DNA from: Stieleria magnilauensis
Lineage (GTDB): Bacteria > Planctomycetota > Planctomycetia > Pirellulales > Pirellulaceae
Assembly: GCA_007753675.1 (NCBI GenBank)
Contig: CP036432.1
Location: forward strand, 7,814,233-7,878,232
DNA length: 64,000 nucleotides
Direction: 5' to 3'
The notes beneath the pieces were generated by a model. That model ran no database searches. It was given only the letters and a program-made list of their open reading frames with translations, and was not told the origin of the DNA. The position numbers and the translations under genes are program-made. Every line of letters begins with the position of its first letter. Position 1 is the first letter of the stretch. Shown piece after piece: positions 45,401 to 54,640 of the stretch.

Positions 45401-46531
45401 CTCGCGAACGATTTCAGCCAGCGGCAGGCCTTCGCCCGCCAAGGCATCGATCATGTTTCGCCCGACCGTCGCGATCAGTTCTTCCAGCGTCGGATTGTTG
45501 GACAGATCAACGGTGATCGGAAGCAGATTGACGAAGAATCCAACTGTCTTTTCGAACTCCCGCTGGCTGCGACCCGAAAACGGGGTCCCGATCGAGAACG
45601 AATCCTGACCTGCGAACCGTCCGACCAGCACCTGTAGCAACGCCATCACCACGACGTTGGCGGTCACGCCCAATCGACGCGCCAGCGCGGAAACCTTTGC
45701 CCCCATCTGGGGCGGAAACTTCAGCGGAACCACCGACGCACGATGCGTGAACGCTGCGGGGCGAACAAAATCCGTCGGCCATTCGATCACCGGCGGGACA
45801 TCGGCCAATTGACGTTGCCAATACGCAGCGATCTGCTTTCCCCGGTCGCTGGACACCAGGTCGGCTTGGGCACGCACGAAACGTTCGTAGTTGCACGGCG
45901 CAGGCGGCAGATTCGGTTTCCGGCCGCTCGCCAGCGCTGGATACAACTGGCGGATTTCATCCATGATCAAGACCAACGACCAGAAATCGACCACGATGTG
46001 ATGTGTGGTGGCAACCATGACGACATCATCGGCGGCGATTCGAAAGGCTGCCAGACGAAGCAGCGGGCCACGCGTCAAATCGAACGGGCGGTTGATCTCT
46101 TCGGTCACCCGTGCGGCCAGTTCGGTTTGGCTTGCCGACGGCGTCTCCACCACACGAAACTCCGGCGTCAACGTCGTCTGAATCCGCTGGACGGGCTGAT
46201 GGGTTGAATCTGATTCGGCAAACACCGTCCGCAACGCACTGTGCCGATCGACCAACGCTTCGACGGAGCGTCGCATCGCGTCGAGGTCGATCGCCGAGCG
46301 AATCCGAGATGGCAGCGAGACGTTGTACGCAGTGACCTGTGGGGCCCGCTGGTACGCGTACCACAACGCTTGTTGCCCCGCCGAAAGCGGGAACTCGTCA
46401 GCGGAATGTTGCTGCCGTTCGCCCTGCGCGGCCGCCTTTTCCTTTAACAAGCGGGCCAGCAACTCGCGTTTTTCTTGGCCTGACAGACCATCCAACGCAT
46501 CATTCACGGGGCTGTCCGGGGACCGTGCCAT
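42437..46531 (-). CDS. Single-module NRPS (C-A-T-TE)
   Basis: A 1364-residue synthetase from the ATG at 46531, which overlaps the PKS stop; a GTG at 46507 is an alternative. A short helical lead (LSGQEKRELLARLLKEKA) precedes the condensation domain, with HHIVVDFWS near residue 175. The adenylation domain has YTSGSTGRPKG (about 635), NFYGPTE (about 773), TGDLGRRRGDG and NTSGKIDRQRL with the A10 Lys. The carrier domain has FFEAGGTSL (about 1026, phosphopantetheine Ser). The thioesterase has GGWSLGG (about 1184), LLDSTVPE and GYHHSM, giving a Ser-Asp-His triad. It should accept an acyl chain from the upstream PKS, add one amino acid and release the product. Confidence 0.95.
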   Translation of the reverse strand: MARSPDSPVNDALDGLSGQEKRELLARLLKEKAAAQGERQQHSADEFPLSAGQQALWYAYQRAPQVTAYNVSLPSRIRSAIDLDAMRRSVEALVDRHSALRTVFAESDSTHQPVQRIQTTLTPEFRVVETPSASQTELAARVTEEINRPFDLTRGPLLRLAAFRIAADDVVMVATTHHIVVDFWSLVLIMDEIRQLYPALASGRKPNLPPAPCNYERFVRAQADLVSSDRGKQIAAYWQRQLADVPPVIEWPTDFVRPAAFTHRASVVPLKFPPQMGAKVSALARRLGVTANVVVMALLQVLVGRFAGQDSFSIGTPFSGRSQREFEKTVGFFVNLLPITVDLSNNPTLEELIATVGRNMIDALAGEGLPLAEIVRESGVGRDPRRHPLFQVSCTFEKSQIASEQGRAGFVIGNEHVFDDFAGMRQESFPVQHTSCHYDVEFVFELHGDELRGMICYCRDLFAADTIDSMAHQFVALSGQLVADPKCPVKHVRWADGHRFDSDDLNEPRETLIDLLGDSEHEIVADAQRFATSLQQCGVKPGAMVPVCMKRGRDAWVGILGVMYCGATPIPIDAEQPAVAPEMLQRDAAIEFVVATANDPWANALDVAVISVDELDHQATPTCHHCSPDDLAYVIYTSGSTGRPKGVMVSHAAITNAMRWQQRATPFSQSDRALIVLSHQFDATLPLVVTTAQQNASLVWPDDPGRLDLDQLITQIIRDRVTILQAVPSVLRALAAHPRFAECTSVRQIWTGGETMPTELPELIRSQVDGELWNFYGPTEAACQVTAHRVTKVLPGSRIPIGREIDGVHIHLVDPLLAPVPVGVPGQIVISGRGLADGYLNQPELTEQAFITSQQILDGEGKPSRVYLTGDLGRRRGDGTIEFLGRVDHQVKMRGYRIELEEIERTIECFPGVERAAVKVIQSGTPGERLAAFVAGVDASQHDALTRHLTASLPPYKRPASIHLVDQLSLNTSGKIDRQRLPEPVSKDASTENVLPPRNDLEQFLELRFAAALEQESIGIDVNFFEAGGTSLQAAVLTSELSDELGFAIPTALLFDLGDVRSVAIRLVDLHEPSLRARFGDAAIDGCRAAVSETENESTKDAEALLVELKRAGDAAPVFMIHPPGGIVVCYRELAGMLPDDQPLVAIRSRGLHGDERLPSTLSEMASDYVRSIRRRQPSGRYFIGGWSLGGVIAFEVARRLAADGGDVAGLILLDSTVPERSDSDAPAAGLEYGIELSLEQLSELSEDDQLPFLYEHAERLGVLQEDTPTAVVQKAIADLRRLFAHHVELCQGYQIRPMDVPVLLLRPRDVPGKADERPDRGWGHWTGDVTVGTVSGYHHSMVKSPGAGEIAEQIARFVASVRN

Positions 46532-49500
46532 CGAGCAGTTGTGCCAACAGCGCGTCGACGTTGGCATCGGACATCGCCGGCAATTGCTCCAGCAATTCCG
46601 CCGCCGTTGCGCCGTTCTTCTCCGCGTCATCGGTCTCCGCATCGGGCGTCGCCGCCTGGTTCGGCTGCGATGTACCCGCGTCGATGATCGTGGTGACGTT
46701 GCGACAGACTTCTCGCAAGCTTTCGCTCCGCATCAATTCGGAAATCGGCAAATCAATCTCCAGTCGGCTTTCGATCCAGTTTCGCATCTCCACGGCCATC
46801 AGGGAATCCAGCCCCATCGACAACAGGGGCCGGTCCCAAGGCATTTTTTCAAGGGCGATCCCCAGCAACGAGGCCGCCTTGAATCCGATGATTTTAGCAA
46901 CCATTGCGTTCTTTGCGTCGGCCGTCGCCTCGCGGACTTCCGTCGCGGTGGCCAAGCGGTCGCCGTCGGTCGTTTCCTCCGGCATTCCACGCAACAAATG
47001 CACAAATCGTGGAGACACTTCTCCGGTGATGCCCAGCCCCCGCCAACGCATCCAATCCATCCTCAAGACACTTTGTTGGACGGCGTCGGTTTGCATCGCC
47101 TGTTCCAAACAACGCATCGCCTCGTCGGCGGAGAACGTCAACACGCCCTGCCGCTCCAGGCGCTCGCTCAGCTCACTGCGCTGGGCCAGGTAGCCGACCT
47201 GACCGACATGTCCCCAATTGACCGCCAAGCCGGGCATGCCGAGAGATCGCCGGTAATGGGCCAGCGAATCCAGGAACGCGTTCGCCGCAGCGTAATTTGC
47301 CTGTCCGGCGTGCCCGAAGACACTCGACAGCGACGAGAACAACACGAAGTGATCCAGATCATGACCGCAGGTCGCCGCGTGCAGGTTCCATCCGCCCAAG
47401 ACCTTCGGACCGAGGACCCGCTGCAACGTCGCACGGTCCAGATCGACCAACAGGCGGTCTTCAAGAATCATCGCCGTGTGAAAAACTCCGGCAAGTGGCG
47501 GACAATCGCGATCGATTTGATCGACCACCGATTGCACCGAAGCGGTCGACGTCAGGTCCACCGGCATCACCCGCACATCAATCCCGGCCTTCGTCCACTC
47601 ATCCAAAACCGATTGCGTGTCCGCCGCAACGACCGCGCTGCGTCCTCCCAGCACCAAGTGCTTGGCACCGCAATCGACCAGCCATTGAGCCACACGCAAT
47701 CCGAATCCGCCCAATCCGCCGGCGATCCAGTACGTCCGTTCGGCGGACAAGCGAACAGGTTCGTACTGTCCGGCAAACACGTCCGACGGGGCTTGGCGGT
47801 AATCCACGACGACCTTGCCGATGTGTTTTCCCTGTTGCATGAATCGAAACGCATCGCGTGTTTCATCGGCATCAAACGTCGTGACCGGCAGCGGCGACAG
47901 TTCACCGGTTTCGAAACGCGTGACCAGATGGCGAAGCAGCTGGCCCATCCGTTCGGGCTGTTCGCGAAACAGTTGATCCAGGTCGATGGCGAACAGCGCA
48001 AGGTTGTTTTTGAAAATCTCCAACCCCAACGAGGCGTCCGAATAGATGTCGCGTTTGCCGATCTCCAAAAAGCGTCCGCCCGTTTTCAGAATCGACAATC
48101 CTTTCGTGATCGCTTCACCGGGAAGCGAATTCAAAATCGCATCGACACCTTCGCCATCGGTCTGTTCCAGCGTCTCGCGTGCGAATTGTAGATCGCGTGA
48201 ATTCATCACCACTTCGGCGCCCAACTGGCGAACAAACTCTCGCTTCTCATCTGTACCGGCCGTGGCCAATGTCACCGCACCGGCCAGTTTCGCCAACTGC
48301 ATCGCGGCGATGCCCACACCGCCGCTGGCCGAATGAATCAAAACGCGTTCTCCCGACCGAATGCGGGCACACTCGCCCAGTGCATACTCGGCCGTCAAGA
48401 AAGCGATCGGGATCGTTGCCGCTTGCGGGTGTGACAGCGCTCGGGGTTTCGGCGCGACCAAGTGTTGGTTGACGATGACGTGGGTCGCGAACGAGCCCGG
48501 CGCGACGGCGATCACTTCATCGCCGACGTTGAACTCGGTGACATCGTGTCCGACACGACTGATTCGCCCGCTGCATTCGGCACCCAGCAAGACGGGACCA
48601 TCGGGTAATCCCGGGTACAAATCCAGCGACTTCATCACGTCACTGAAATTCAATCCTGTGGCTAAAATCTCGATCTCAACCTGTCCATCGGCGGGACCGA
48701 CCGAAGGAACCGATTCGTATCGCAATTGATCGATCGACGACGAATCACCCAGCCGCAGTACGCTCGGAGTACGGCGGCGGCTCTCGGGATGAAGCGGTTG
48801 TTCCTCGACCGGGACAAACCGCCGGACCCAACGAATCGAATCGCGAATCAGCACTTCGTCTTCGTCGTCGATTCGCCCCACCAGCTCTGCCAGCAAGTCG
48901 TCGGCAATCGGTGAAGCGACATTCGGCGTCTCCGTGGGGGCCAAGTCAATCAGCTTGGTCTTGAAACGACTGCATTCACTCGCGATCACTCGTCCAAAAC
49001 CGATCAGTGGACCGGCCGCGACCGAAATCGGCAGCATCGTTTCATCCGGCGGCTGAGCTCCGCGGGTCACGAGGGACAGTCGAGCGATCTTGGATTGCCG
49101 GTTCGAATCCGCGGCCGATTGCCAGGCGGCGACCAGGTGCAGCGGTGCCAACGTCGTCAGCACGGTCGACTTGTTCAGTGTGTCGCCAGAGAGTTCGACG
49201 TTGTCGGGCGAATCCAGACCCCATAGATAGACCGCGTCGGTCACGCCATCCCCGATGTCCGTCAACAAGCGATCGAACTCGTCCCGGTTCTCGGGATCGA
49301 TGATGAATGATTTGTCACGCAACCGTTTGAAATTGGCGCCGTGCTGGACGGTGACGATTTTCTCGCCGGCCGGCAATCGCTCCAGCAGTTCATCGGCAAG
49401 TCCGCTTTGGTCGCAAAAGACCAGCCATTTTCGATTGTCAGTGTCGGCATCGTTCGGCTGCGCCGGGGCTGCCGGCTTCCAAACGTATCGGTACAACAAT

Positions 49501-52500
49501 TCGTCCACGGAACCTTCCAGGTTCATTCGCGTCACCGAAACCGATTCGAATCCGCGGATCGCAACGCAGTGGTTTTGATCGGCGTCATAGATGTCGATAT
49601 CGGCGACCATCCGATAGTCGTCTTTCGAGATCAAACGCACATGCGCCGTCAACGGCGAACACGCTTTGCGAAAGACGTCGAACGATGCGATCTGTTGGGG
49701 CAGGTACAAGCCGTCGATGACGTCGTCAAAATTGGGACTGGCGATGATCATGCCGTGAAAGCAACTGTCCAAGAGCGCCGAGCCGAATCCGAGCGGATCC
49801 GCGGCATCGCCAAAATTCTCCGCGTCCGGGAATTCGACCGCGACGATGGCTTCGTACGGTCCACGCCAGGCTGCATTGACGCCGCGGAAACGTGGCCCGT
49901 AGTTCAGCCCCAACTGATTGCAATAGCGGTACAGCCGGTCGGCGGAAACCGATTCGGTGGCTCGTCGTCGGGCGTCATCCAGCGCCGAGCGATCTGACAG
50001 GCGTGCGCTGGCGATACTGCTCAAGTCCGCCACGGCCAACGGTTGCCAATTGGATTGATCGATTCCGCTGCAGGTGAGCGAAATCTGTCGACGCTGTGGT
50101 GCATAGTCGATTTGAATTCGTACCGGCGAGTCTTCGCCCAGCAGGCAAGGGTTTTGCAATCGGAATCGTTTCAGCGAGACTGCATCCTCGTCGCCGACGA
50201 CTGCGCCCGCCGCGATGGCCAATTCCAACATCGCTGCGGCCGGCATCATGCACGCGTTGCGAACACGGTGATCGGCCAACGATTCCTGCAAGCGAAGGTC
50301 GATGCGAGTCTGCCAACTGGGGTCCGGGCCATCGAGCCTTTGACCCAGAATTGGTTCACCCGGGTTTGACTGGCGACTCAGTTTCGATTCGTGAGATTCG
50401 AACCAGAGCGATTGACGGTTCATCGCCATGTCTGGCAGTTTGACGTACTGGGCATCGGCCGGTGCGTTCAAATTCCAGTCGATCGGATAACCCCAGGCAT
50501 ACAGTTGGCCGACGGATTCGGCCATCACGGTCGCATCGTCTTTCTTTCGATTCAGCGACGCGACTGCCAAAATCGATTGTTGATGTTTGGCAAAGCACTC
50601 GGCGATCGCGTAACGCAACACCGGGTGCGGTCCGATTTCGATGGCCAACTCGATGCCTTCAGTCGCCAGCACATCCATCGCGTCGGAAAACAGCACGCTT
50701 TTGCGAACGTTCTGCCACCAATACTCTCCGTCGACTTCCGTGCCCGCCATCACAGCGCCGGTCACCGTGGACACAAACGGCGTGTGCGTCGGCTTCGGCT
50801 GAATCGTCGCCAACGATCGTAACAGTTCGTCGCGGACGGGATCCATCTGGGCGCTATGGAACGCGTATTCCACTTCCAGACGCCGACAGAAGATGCCTGC
50901 CTGGTCCAGGCGGTGAACCAGCGTCTCGATCTCGACGGCGCATCCCGACACGGTCAGCGACGCGGGGCCATTGATCGCGGCGATGGAAACACGGTCACCG
51001 AGCGGCGCAATCCAGGGTTCAATTTCCTGAGGCGACAGCCCGACCGCGATCATCGCGCCCTTGCTGGTCGCGGCGTCCATCGTGCGGCCGCGATGGATCG
51101 CGACCAAACAGGCGTCGGCAAAGTCGAGGGCGCCGGCGACGTGGGCCGCAGCGATCTCGCCCACGCTGTGCCCCACGATGATTGAGGGGCGAATGCCTTT
51201 GGATTGCCAAACCGCTGCCAATGCGACTTGCAAGGCAAACAAACTCGGTTGAGCGATCGCGGTTTCATTCAGTCGCGATTCGTCTTCGCCACGACACAGT
51301 TCGTCGATCAACGACCACGCGACGTGCTTGGAAAATTCGCGATCACAACGTTCAATCGTGTCGCGAAAAATTGAGTTGGATTCCAGCAAGCCGCGTCCCA
51401 TCGCCCACCACTGCGGACCCTGGCCGCTGCACACGAATGCGACCGGAGGCGACGACGCGTCGGTTCGGCTGGAGACATTTAAACGCACTCTTTGGGCATG
51501 CGTGTCGCAATCGCTGGCGATTTCACGAAGCCGGCGAGCCCAATCGTGACGATTGCGTCCCACCACCACGCCGCGCCAATCATGATGGCTGCGTCGTCGC
51601 GCCGCGGTTGCGGCAACGTCGGCACAGGCAACATCATGTTCGTCCATCCAATCGGCCAGACGTGACGCGGTTTCGGCCAACGCGGTCTTGTCGTGCGCCG
51701 AAATCGGCAGCAACATCGGTGGGTGGTCGACCGCTGGCGCTGAACGTTTCGCTACTTCTTGGGGCGGTTGTCCCAGAATCACGTGGGCGTTCGCCCCGCC
51801 GTAGCCGAAACCATTGACTCCCGCCAACCGTGGTCCGTCGCAATCCCACGGTTCGGTCGAACGGGGAACCCGCAATCCGTTGGCGTCGAAATGAATGTCC
51901 GGGTTGGGCGTTTCGAAATTCAAATGCGCGGGGATGGTTTGATGCTTCAAGGACAGTGCGACCTTGATCACACTGGCGATCCCGGCACCCGCTTCGAGGT
52001 GTCCGATATTGGTTTTCACGCTGCCGATGCGGCAGGCGTCTGAGCCGCTGCGGCCGTAGCAATGGGAGATCGCGCGGGCTTCGATCGGATCGCCGATCGG
52101 CGTGCCGGTCCCGTGGGCTTCGACGTAGCTGATGTCGTCACCTGCCAAGCCCGCCGATTGCAGTGCGGATTCGATCAAGGCTTGTTGGGCTGATTGACTG
52201 GGCACGGTCAATCCGTCCGTGCGGCCGTCTTGATTGGTCGCCGAACCATGAATCACCGCGTAGATCGAATCGCCATCGGCAATGGCGTCTTCGAGTCGCT
52301 TTAGCAGCACCATGCCGGCGCCTTCGCTGCGCACGTAGCCATTGGCCGAGGCGTCAAAGGTCTTGCAGCGTCCGTCCGGTGAAAGTACCCCGAGCTGGCT
52401 GAAGGCGACGAAGAAGTCCGGCAGAATCAACGCGTTGACGCCGCCGGCTAACGCCATTTGATTGGCACTCGATTGCAGGTTCTGGCAAGCCATGTGGACC

Positions 52501-53126
52501 GCGATCAGCGACGAGGAACACGCCGTATCGATCGCGACGCTTTCGCCACGCAAGTCAAAACAATACGAAATGCGATTGGCGGCGATGCTGCTGCTGCCGC
52601 CGGTATTGCTGTAGGGGCCGACCACACCGCGGTCACGATAGCTGAGCGCACCGACGGCATAGTCAAAACTGGAGATCCCGACGTGGACGGAAATCGGCCG
52701 GCCGGCCATCGATTCGAGCGGCACCCCGGCGTCCTCGGTTGCCCGATACGCCGTCTCCAGCAACATCCGCTGCTGGGGATCCATCGAGGCCGCTTCGCGC
52801 GGCGAAATCCCAAACAGCTGCGGATCAAATTGGTCGATCCCGTCGACGTATCCCCCCCAGCGACTTTGGGTTTTTCCCGGTCGGGCGTGTCCCGGGGCGT
52901 AAAACTTCTCCAGGCTCCAACGGTCTTGTGGAGTCAAAGTGATGGCATCGCGTCCCAATTCGAGCAACTGCCAATAGCTCTCGGGGGAATCGCAGCCACC
53001 TGGAAATCGGCATCCCATTCCGATGATGGCGATCGGGCGAAAATCTGTCGTCACGGGTTTATTCAAGGGTGCAGAGTCAAGAAATCGTAAGGGGCCGAAC
53101 TCGTCGGGGCATGCCGTCGCGACCAC
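46500..53126 (-). CDS. Fully reducing type I polyketide synthase (KS-AT-DH-ER-KR-ACP)
   Basis: About 2208 residues from a GTG at 53126; a GTG at 53054 is equally possible. KS: DTACSSS, EAHGTGT and KTNIGHLEAG (about 30-450). AT: GHSVGE near 650 with YAFHS, pointing to malonyl-type units. DH: HRVRNACMMP near 950 (the usual Gly is Asn) with LLDSCFHG near 1118. ER: SASGGVGIAAMQLA near 1598. KR: GGLGGFG near 1800, catalytic Tyr in QANYAAANAF near 1940, and LED instead of LDD, suggesting B-type stereochemistry. ACP: GLDSLMAVE near 2103. A helical tail follows (AELLEQLPAMSDANVDALLAQLLDG), possibly a docking region to the NRPS. There is no loading domain. Confidence 0.95.
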   Translation of the reverse strand: MVATACPDEFGPLRFLDSAPLNKPVTTDFRPIAIIGMGCRFPGGCDSPESYWQLLELGRDAITLTPQDRWSLEKFYAPGHARPGKTQSRWGGYVDGIDQFDPQLFGISPREAASMDPQQRMLLETAYRATEDAGVPLESMAGRPISVHVGISSFDYAVGALSYRDRGVVGPYSNTGGSSSIAANRISYCFDLRGESVAIDTACSSSLIAVHMACQNLQSSANQMALAGGVNALILPDFFVAFSQLGVLSPDGRCKTFDASANGYVRSEGAGMVLLKRLEDAIADGDSIYAVIHGSATNQDGRTDGLTVPSQSAQQALIESALQSAGLAGDDISYVEAHGTGTPIGDPIEARAISHCYGRSGSDACRIGSVKTNIGHLEAGAGIASVIKVALSLKHQTIPAHLNFETPNPDIHFDANGLRVPRSTEPWDCDGPRLAGVNGFGYGGANAHVILGQPPQEVAKRSAPAVDHPPMLLPISAHDKTALAETASRLADWMDEHDVACADVAATAARRRSHHDWRGVVVGRNRHDWARRLREIASDCDTHAQRVRLNVSSRTDASSPPVAFVCSGQGPQWWAMGRGLLESNSIFRDTIERCDREFSKHVAWSLIDELCRGEDESRLNETAIAQPSLFALQVALAAVWQSKGIRPSIIVGHSVGEIAAAHVAGALDFADACLVAIHRGRTMDAATSKGAMIAVGLSPQEIEPWIAPLGDRVSIAAINGPASLTVSGCAVEIETLVHRLDQAGIFCRRLEVEYAFHSAQMDPVRDELLRSLATIQPKPTHTPFVSTVTGAVMAGTEVDGEYWWQNVRKSVLFSDAMDVLATEGIELAIEIGPHPVLRYAIAECFAKHQQSILAVASLNRKKDDATVMAESVGQLYAWGYPIDWNLNAPADAQYVKLPDMAMNRQSLWFESHESKLSRQSNPGEPILGQRLDGPDPSWQTRIDLRLQESLADHRVRNACMMPAAAMLELAIAAGAVVGDEDAVSLKRFRLQNPCLLGEDSPVRIQIDYAPQRRQISLTCSGIDQSNWQPLAVADLSSIASARLSDRSALDDARRRATESVSADRLYRYCNQLGLNYGPRFRGVNAAWRGPYEAIVAVEFPDAENFGDAADPLGFGSALLDSCFHGMIIASPNFDDVIDGLYLPQQIASFDVFRKACSPLTAHVRLISKDDYRMVADIDIYDADQNHCVAIRGFESVSVTRMNLEGSVDELLYRYVWKPAAPAQPNDADTDNRKWLVFCDQSGLADELLERLPAGEKIVTVQHGANFKRLRDKSFIIDPENRDEFDRLLTDIGDGVTDAVYLWGLDSPDNVELSGDTLNKSTVLTTLAPLHLVAAWQSAADSNRQSKIARLSLVTRGAQPPDETMLPISVAAGPLIGFGRVIASECSRFKTKLIDLAPTETPNVASPIADDLLAELVGRIDDEDEVLIRDSIRWVRRFVPVEEQPLHPESRRRTPSVLRLGDSSSIDQLRYESVPSVGPADGQVEIEILATGLNFSDVMKSLDLYPGLPDGPVLLGAECSGRISRVGHDVTEFNVGDEVIAVAPGSFATHVIVNQHLVAPKPRALSHPQAATIPIAFLTAEYALGECARIRSGERVLIHSASGGVGIAAMQLAKLAGAVTLATAGTDEKREFVRQLGAEVVMNSRDLQFARETLEQTDGEGVDAILNSLPGEAITKGLSILKTGGRFLEIGKRDIYSDASLGLEIFKNNLALFAIDLDQLFREQPERMGQLLRHLVTRFETGELSPLPVTTFDADETRDAFRFMQQGKHIGKVVVDYRQAPSDVFAGQYEPVRLSAERTYWIAGGLGGFGLRVAQWLVDCGAKHLVLGGRSAVVAADTQSVLDEWTKAGIDVRVMPVDLTSTASVQSVVDQIDRDCPPLAGVFHTAMILEDRLLVDLDRATLQRVLGPKVLGGWNLHAATCGHDLDHFVLFSSLSSVFGHAGQANYAAANAFLDSLAHYRRSLGMPGLAVNWGHVGQVGYLAQRSELSERLERQGVLTFSADEAMRCLEQAMQTDAVQQSVLRMDWMRWRGLGITGEVSPRFVHLLRGMPEETTDGDRLATATEVREATADAKNAMVAKIIGFKAASLLGIALEKMPWDRPLLSMGLDSLMAVEMRNWIESRLEIDLPISELMRSESLREVCRNVTTIIDAGTSQPNQAATPDAETDDAEKNGATAAELLEQLPAMSDANVDALLAQLLDGTVPGQPRE

Positions 53127-53376
53127 AAAATACCTTCATGCGAGGTGGATTGCCGCGTCGGCCGCATCACTCCCTGCGTCGAAAGCGGGGGAATCGCTCA
53201 AGTCATACAGACAAAATTGAAGCGATTGGGGAAGCGAGAGGCGCCGCGATGCTTGACGAACCCAGGCTCAAGAAACCCTGGCTCAAAAAATCCCGTGCCT
53301 ACCCACCCCCGTTGCGGACCGCAAGTGCCGTTCCACTCGCCCGAAATTCGGGCCACCGATCCGCCGGTGACGCCCT

Positions 53377-54519
53377 TCAGGAGTTTCGCAGTGCTTCGGT
53401 CGGCATTACCGAAGCGGCACGTTTGGCTGGCAACAGCGCCCCGAGCAGCCCGATAAAGACCGCCAAAACCGTACCTTCCAACAACGTCGCTGCGTCGATT
53501 GCGGGCACCAGCACCCCGCGAACCGCGGGATGTCGGCTCATTGCATCGGTGGCAAGGATTGCGAGGCCGCCGCCAAAAAAACTGGCCAGCAACGCCAGCA
53601 TGATCGATTCGGAGACGATCATCCGGATCACACGCCGCCGCGGCCAGCCGACAGCGCGGAGCACGCCGATCTCACGCGTCCGCTCCAAAACACTGGTCAT
53701 CATCGTGTTGAGTGTCCCGATCGCTCCGATCGCCAGGGCGATGATCGACGTCATCCAGGCCATCGCCGACGCGAGTTGCATCCGTGTGTCGGTCCCCACG
53801 AATTCATCGGTCGTCATCGCGTGCAGGCGGCTGTCGACCGCGTGAATTTGGTCGACAATCGATCGCGCGTCCTTGCCGCCGACCGCCCGATCCAGCACCA
53901 CGTTGATGTACGTTACTTGCCCACTGCGGTCGGAAATCGCCTGAAGCCGCTCCAGCGGCATGATCATCGAGCCGTTTTCCCAAACACTGGAACTTTCGAA
54001 AATCCCGTCCACGACGTATGGCTCTTCGAAAATCATTACGTTCTGGCCGACCGAAATCCCCGCGCGATCGGCCAGATGGATCCCCAGCGAAAGCTGCTTC
54101 GGGGGCGTTTCCGCCGAGCCGGCCGCCACCGCCGAACCTCGCTCGCGCCAGCGGAAATCCTCTCGCAGCCAACTGTCCGCTGCGATGCCCATCGTGGGGA
54201 CGCCGAAAATCTGTTGGTCTTCCAGCGAAAGTGTGTCCAGCAGAACGCCGGCGGCCCGGGCTACGCCGTCGAGTCGTTCGATCTGCCCGACCGCCTCTTC
54301 GCTGACACTGCTGCTCAATCGGTCCGCGGTGCCCTGGCGGGAAACCACGATGTCGATCGAGTGGGATTCATAGATGGCCGCAAACGACTCGGTGAACCCC
54401 TTGGCGATCCCCCGCAGTGCGACGACTGACGCGACCGCCATCGTCAATGCGATCAGGGTCAACGCGGCCCGCAGCGGGCGGCGAGTCAGGTTTTTCAGGA
54501 TTAACGCGCTAAATCGCAT
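53377..54519 (-). CDS. MacB/FtsX-type ABC transporter permease
   Basis: A 380-residue protein; the ATG at 54519 starts MRFSALILKNLTRRPLRAALTLIALTMAVASVVAL. It has an N-terminal transmembrane helix, a periplasmic MacB-like domain of about 200 residues, and then three C-terminal helices of the FtsX domain (TREIGVLRAVGWPRRRVIRMIVSESIMLALLASFFGGGLAIL, VFIGLLGALLPAKRAA). Such permeases work with an ATPase in export or lipoprotein handling. None is adjacent. It lies 250 bases upstream of the PKS in the same direction, so a role in product export is possible but only positional. Confidence 0.9.
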   Translation of the reverse strand: MRFSALILKNLTRRPLRAALTLIALTMAVASVVALRGIAKGFTESFAAIYESHSIDIVVSRQGTADRLSSSVSEEAVGQIERLDGVARAAGVLLDTLSLEDQQIFGVPTMGIAADSWLREDFRWRERGSAVAAGSAETPPKQLSLGIHLADRAGISVGQNVMIFEEPYVVDGIFESSSVWENGSMIMPLERLQAISDRSGQVTYINVVLDRAVGGKDARSIVDQIHAVDSRLHAMTTDEFVGTDTRMQLASAMAWMTSIIALAIGAIGTLNTMMTSVLERTREIGVLRAVGWPRRRVIRMIVSESIMLALLASFFGGGLAILATDAMSRHPAVRGVLVPAIDAATLLEGTVLAVFIGLLGALLPAKRAASVMPTEALRNS

Positions 54520-54640
54520 CGTGCCAGGCAAAATCGGGAGATTGGTGTTGCAGCGGACGGTCCGCAACCGGCAAAAGCAAAGTTTGGCCGACGGGAGCCA
54601 GTTTCACCGATTTCAACCCAGCTGTCGATTCACCCGACCC

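Noticed and set aside
46323-48191. 622-codon plus-strand frame opposite the PKS end
   Set aside because: It crosses the PKS/NRPS junction where both minus-strand frames carry conserved domains.
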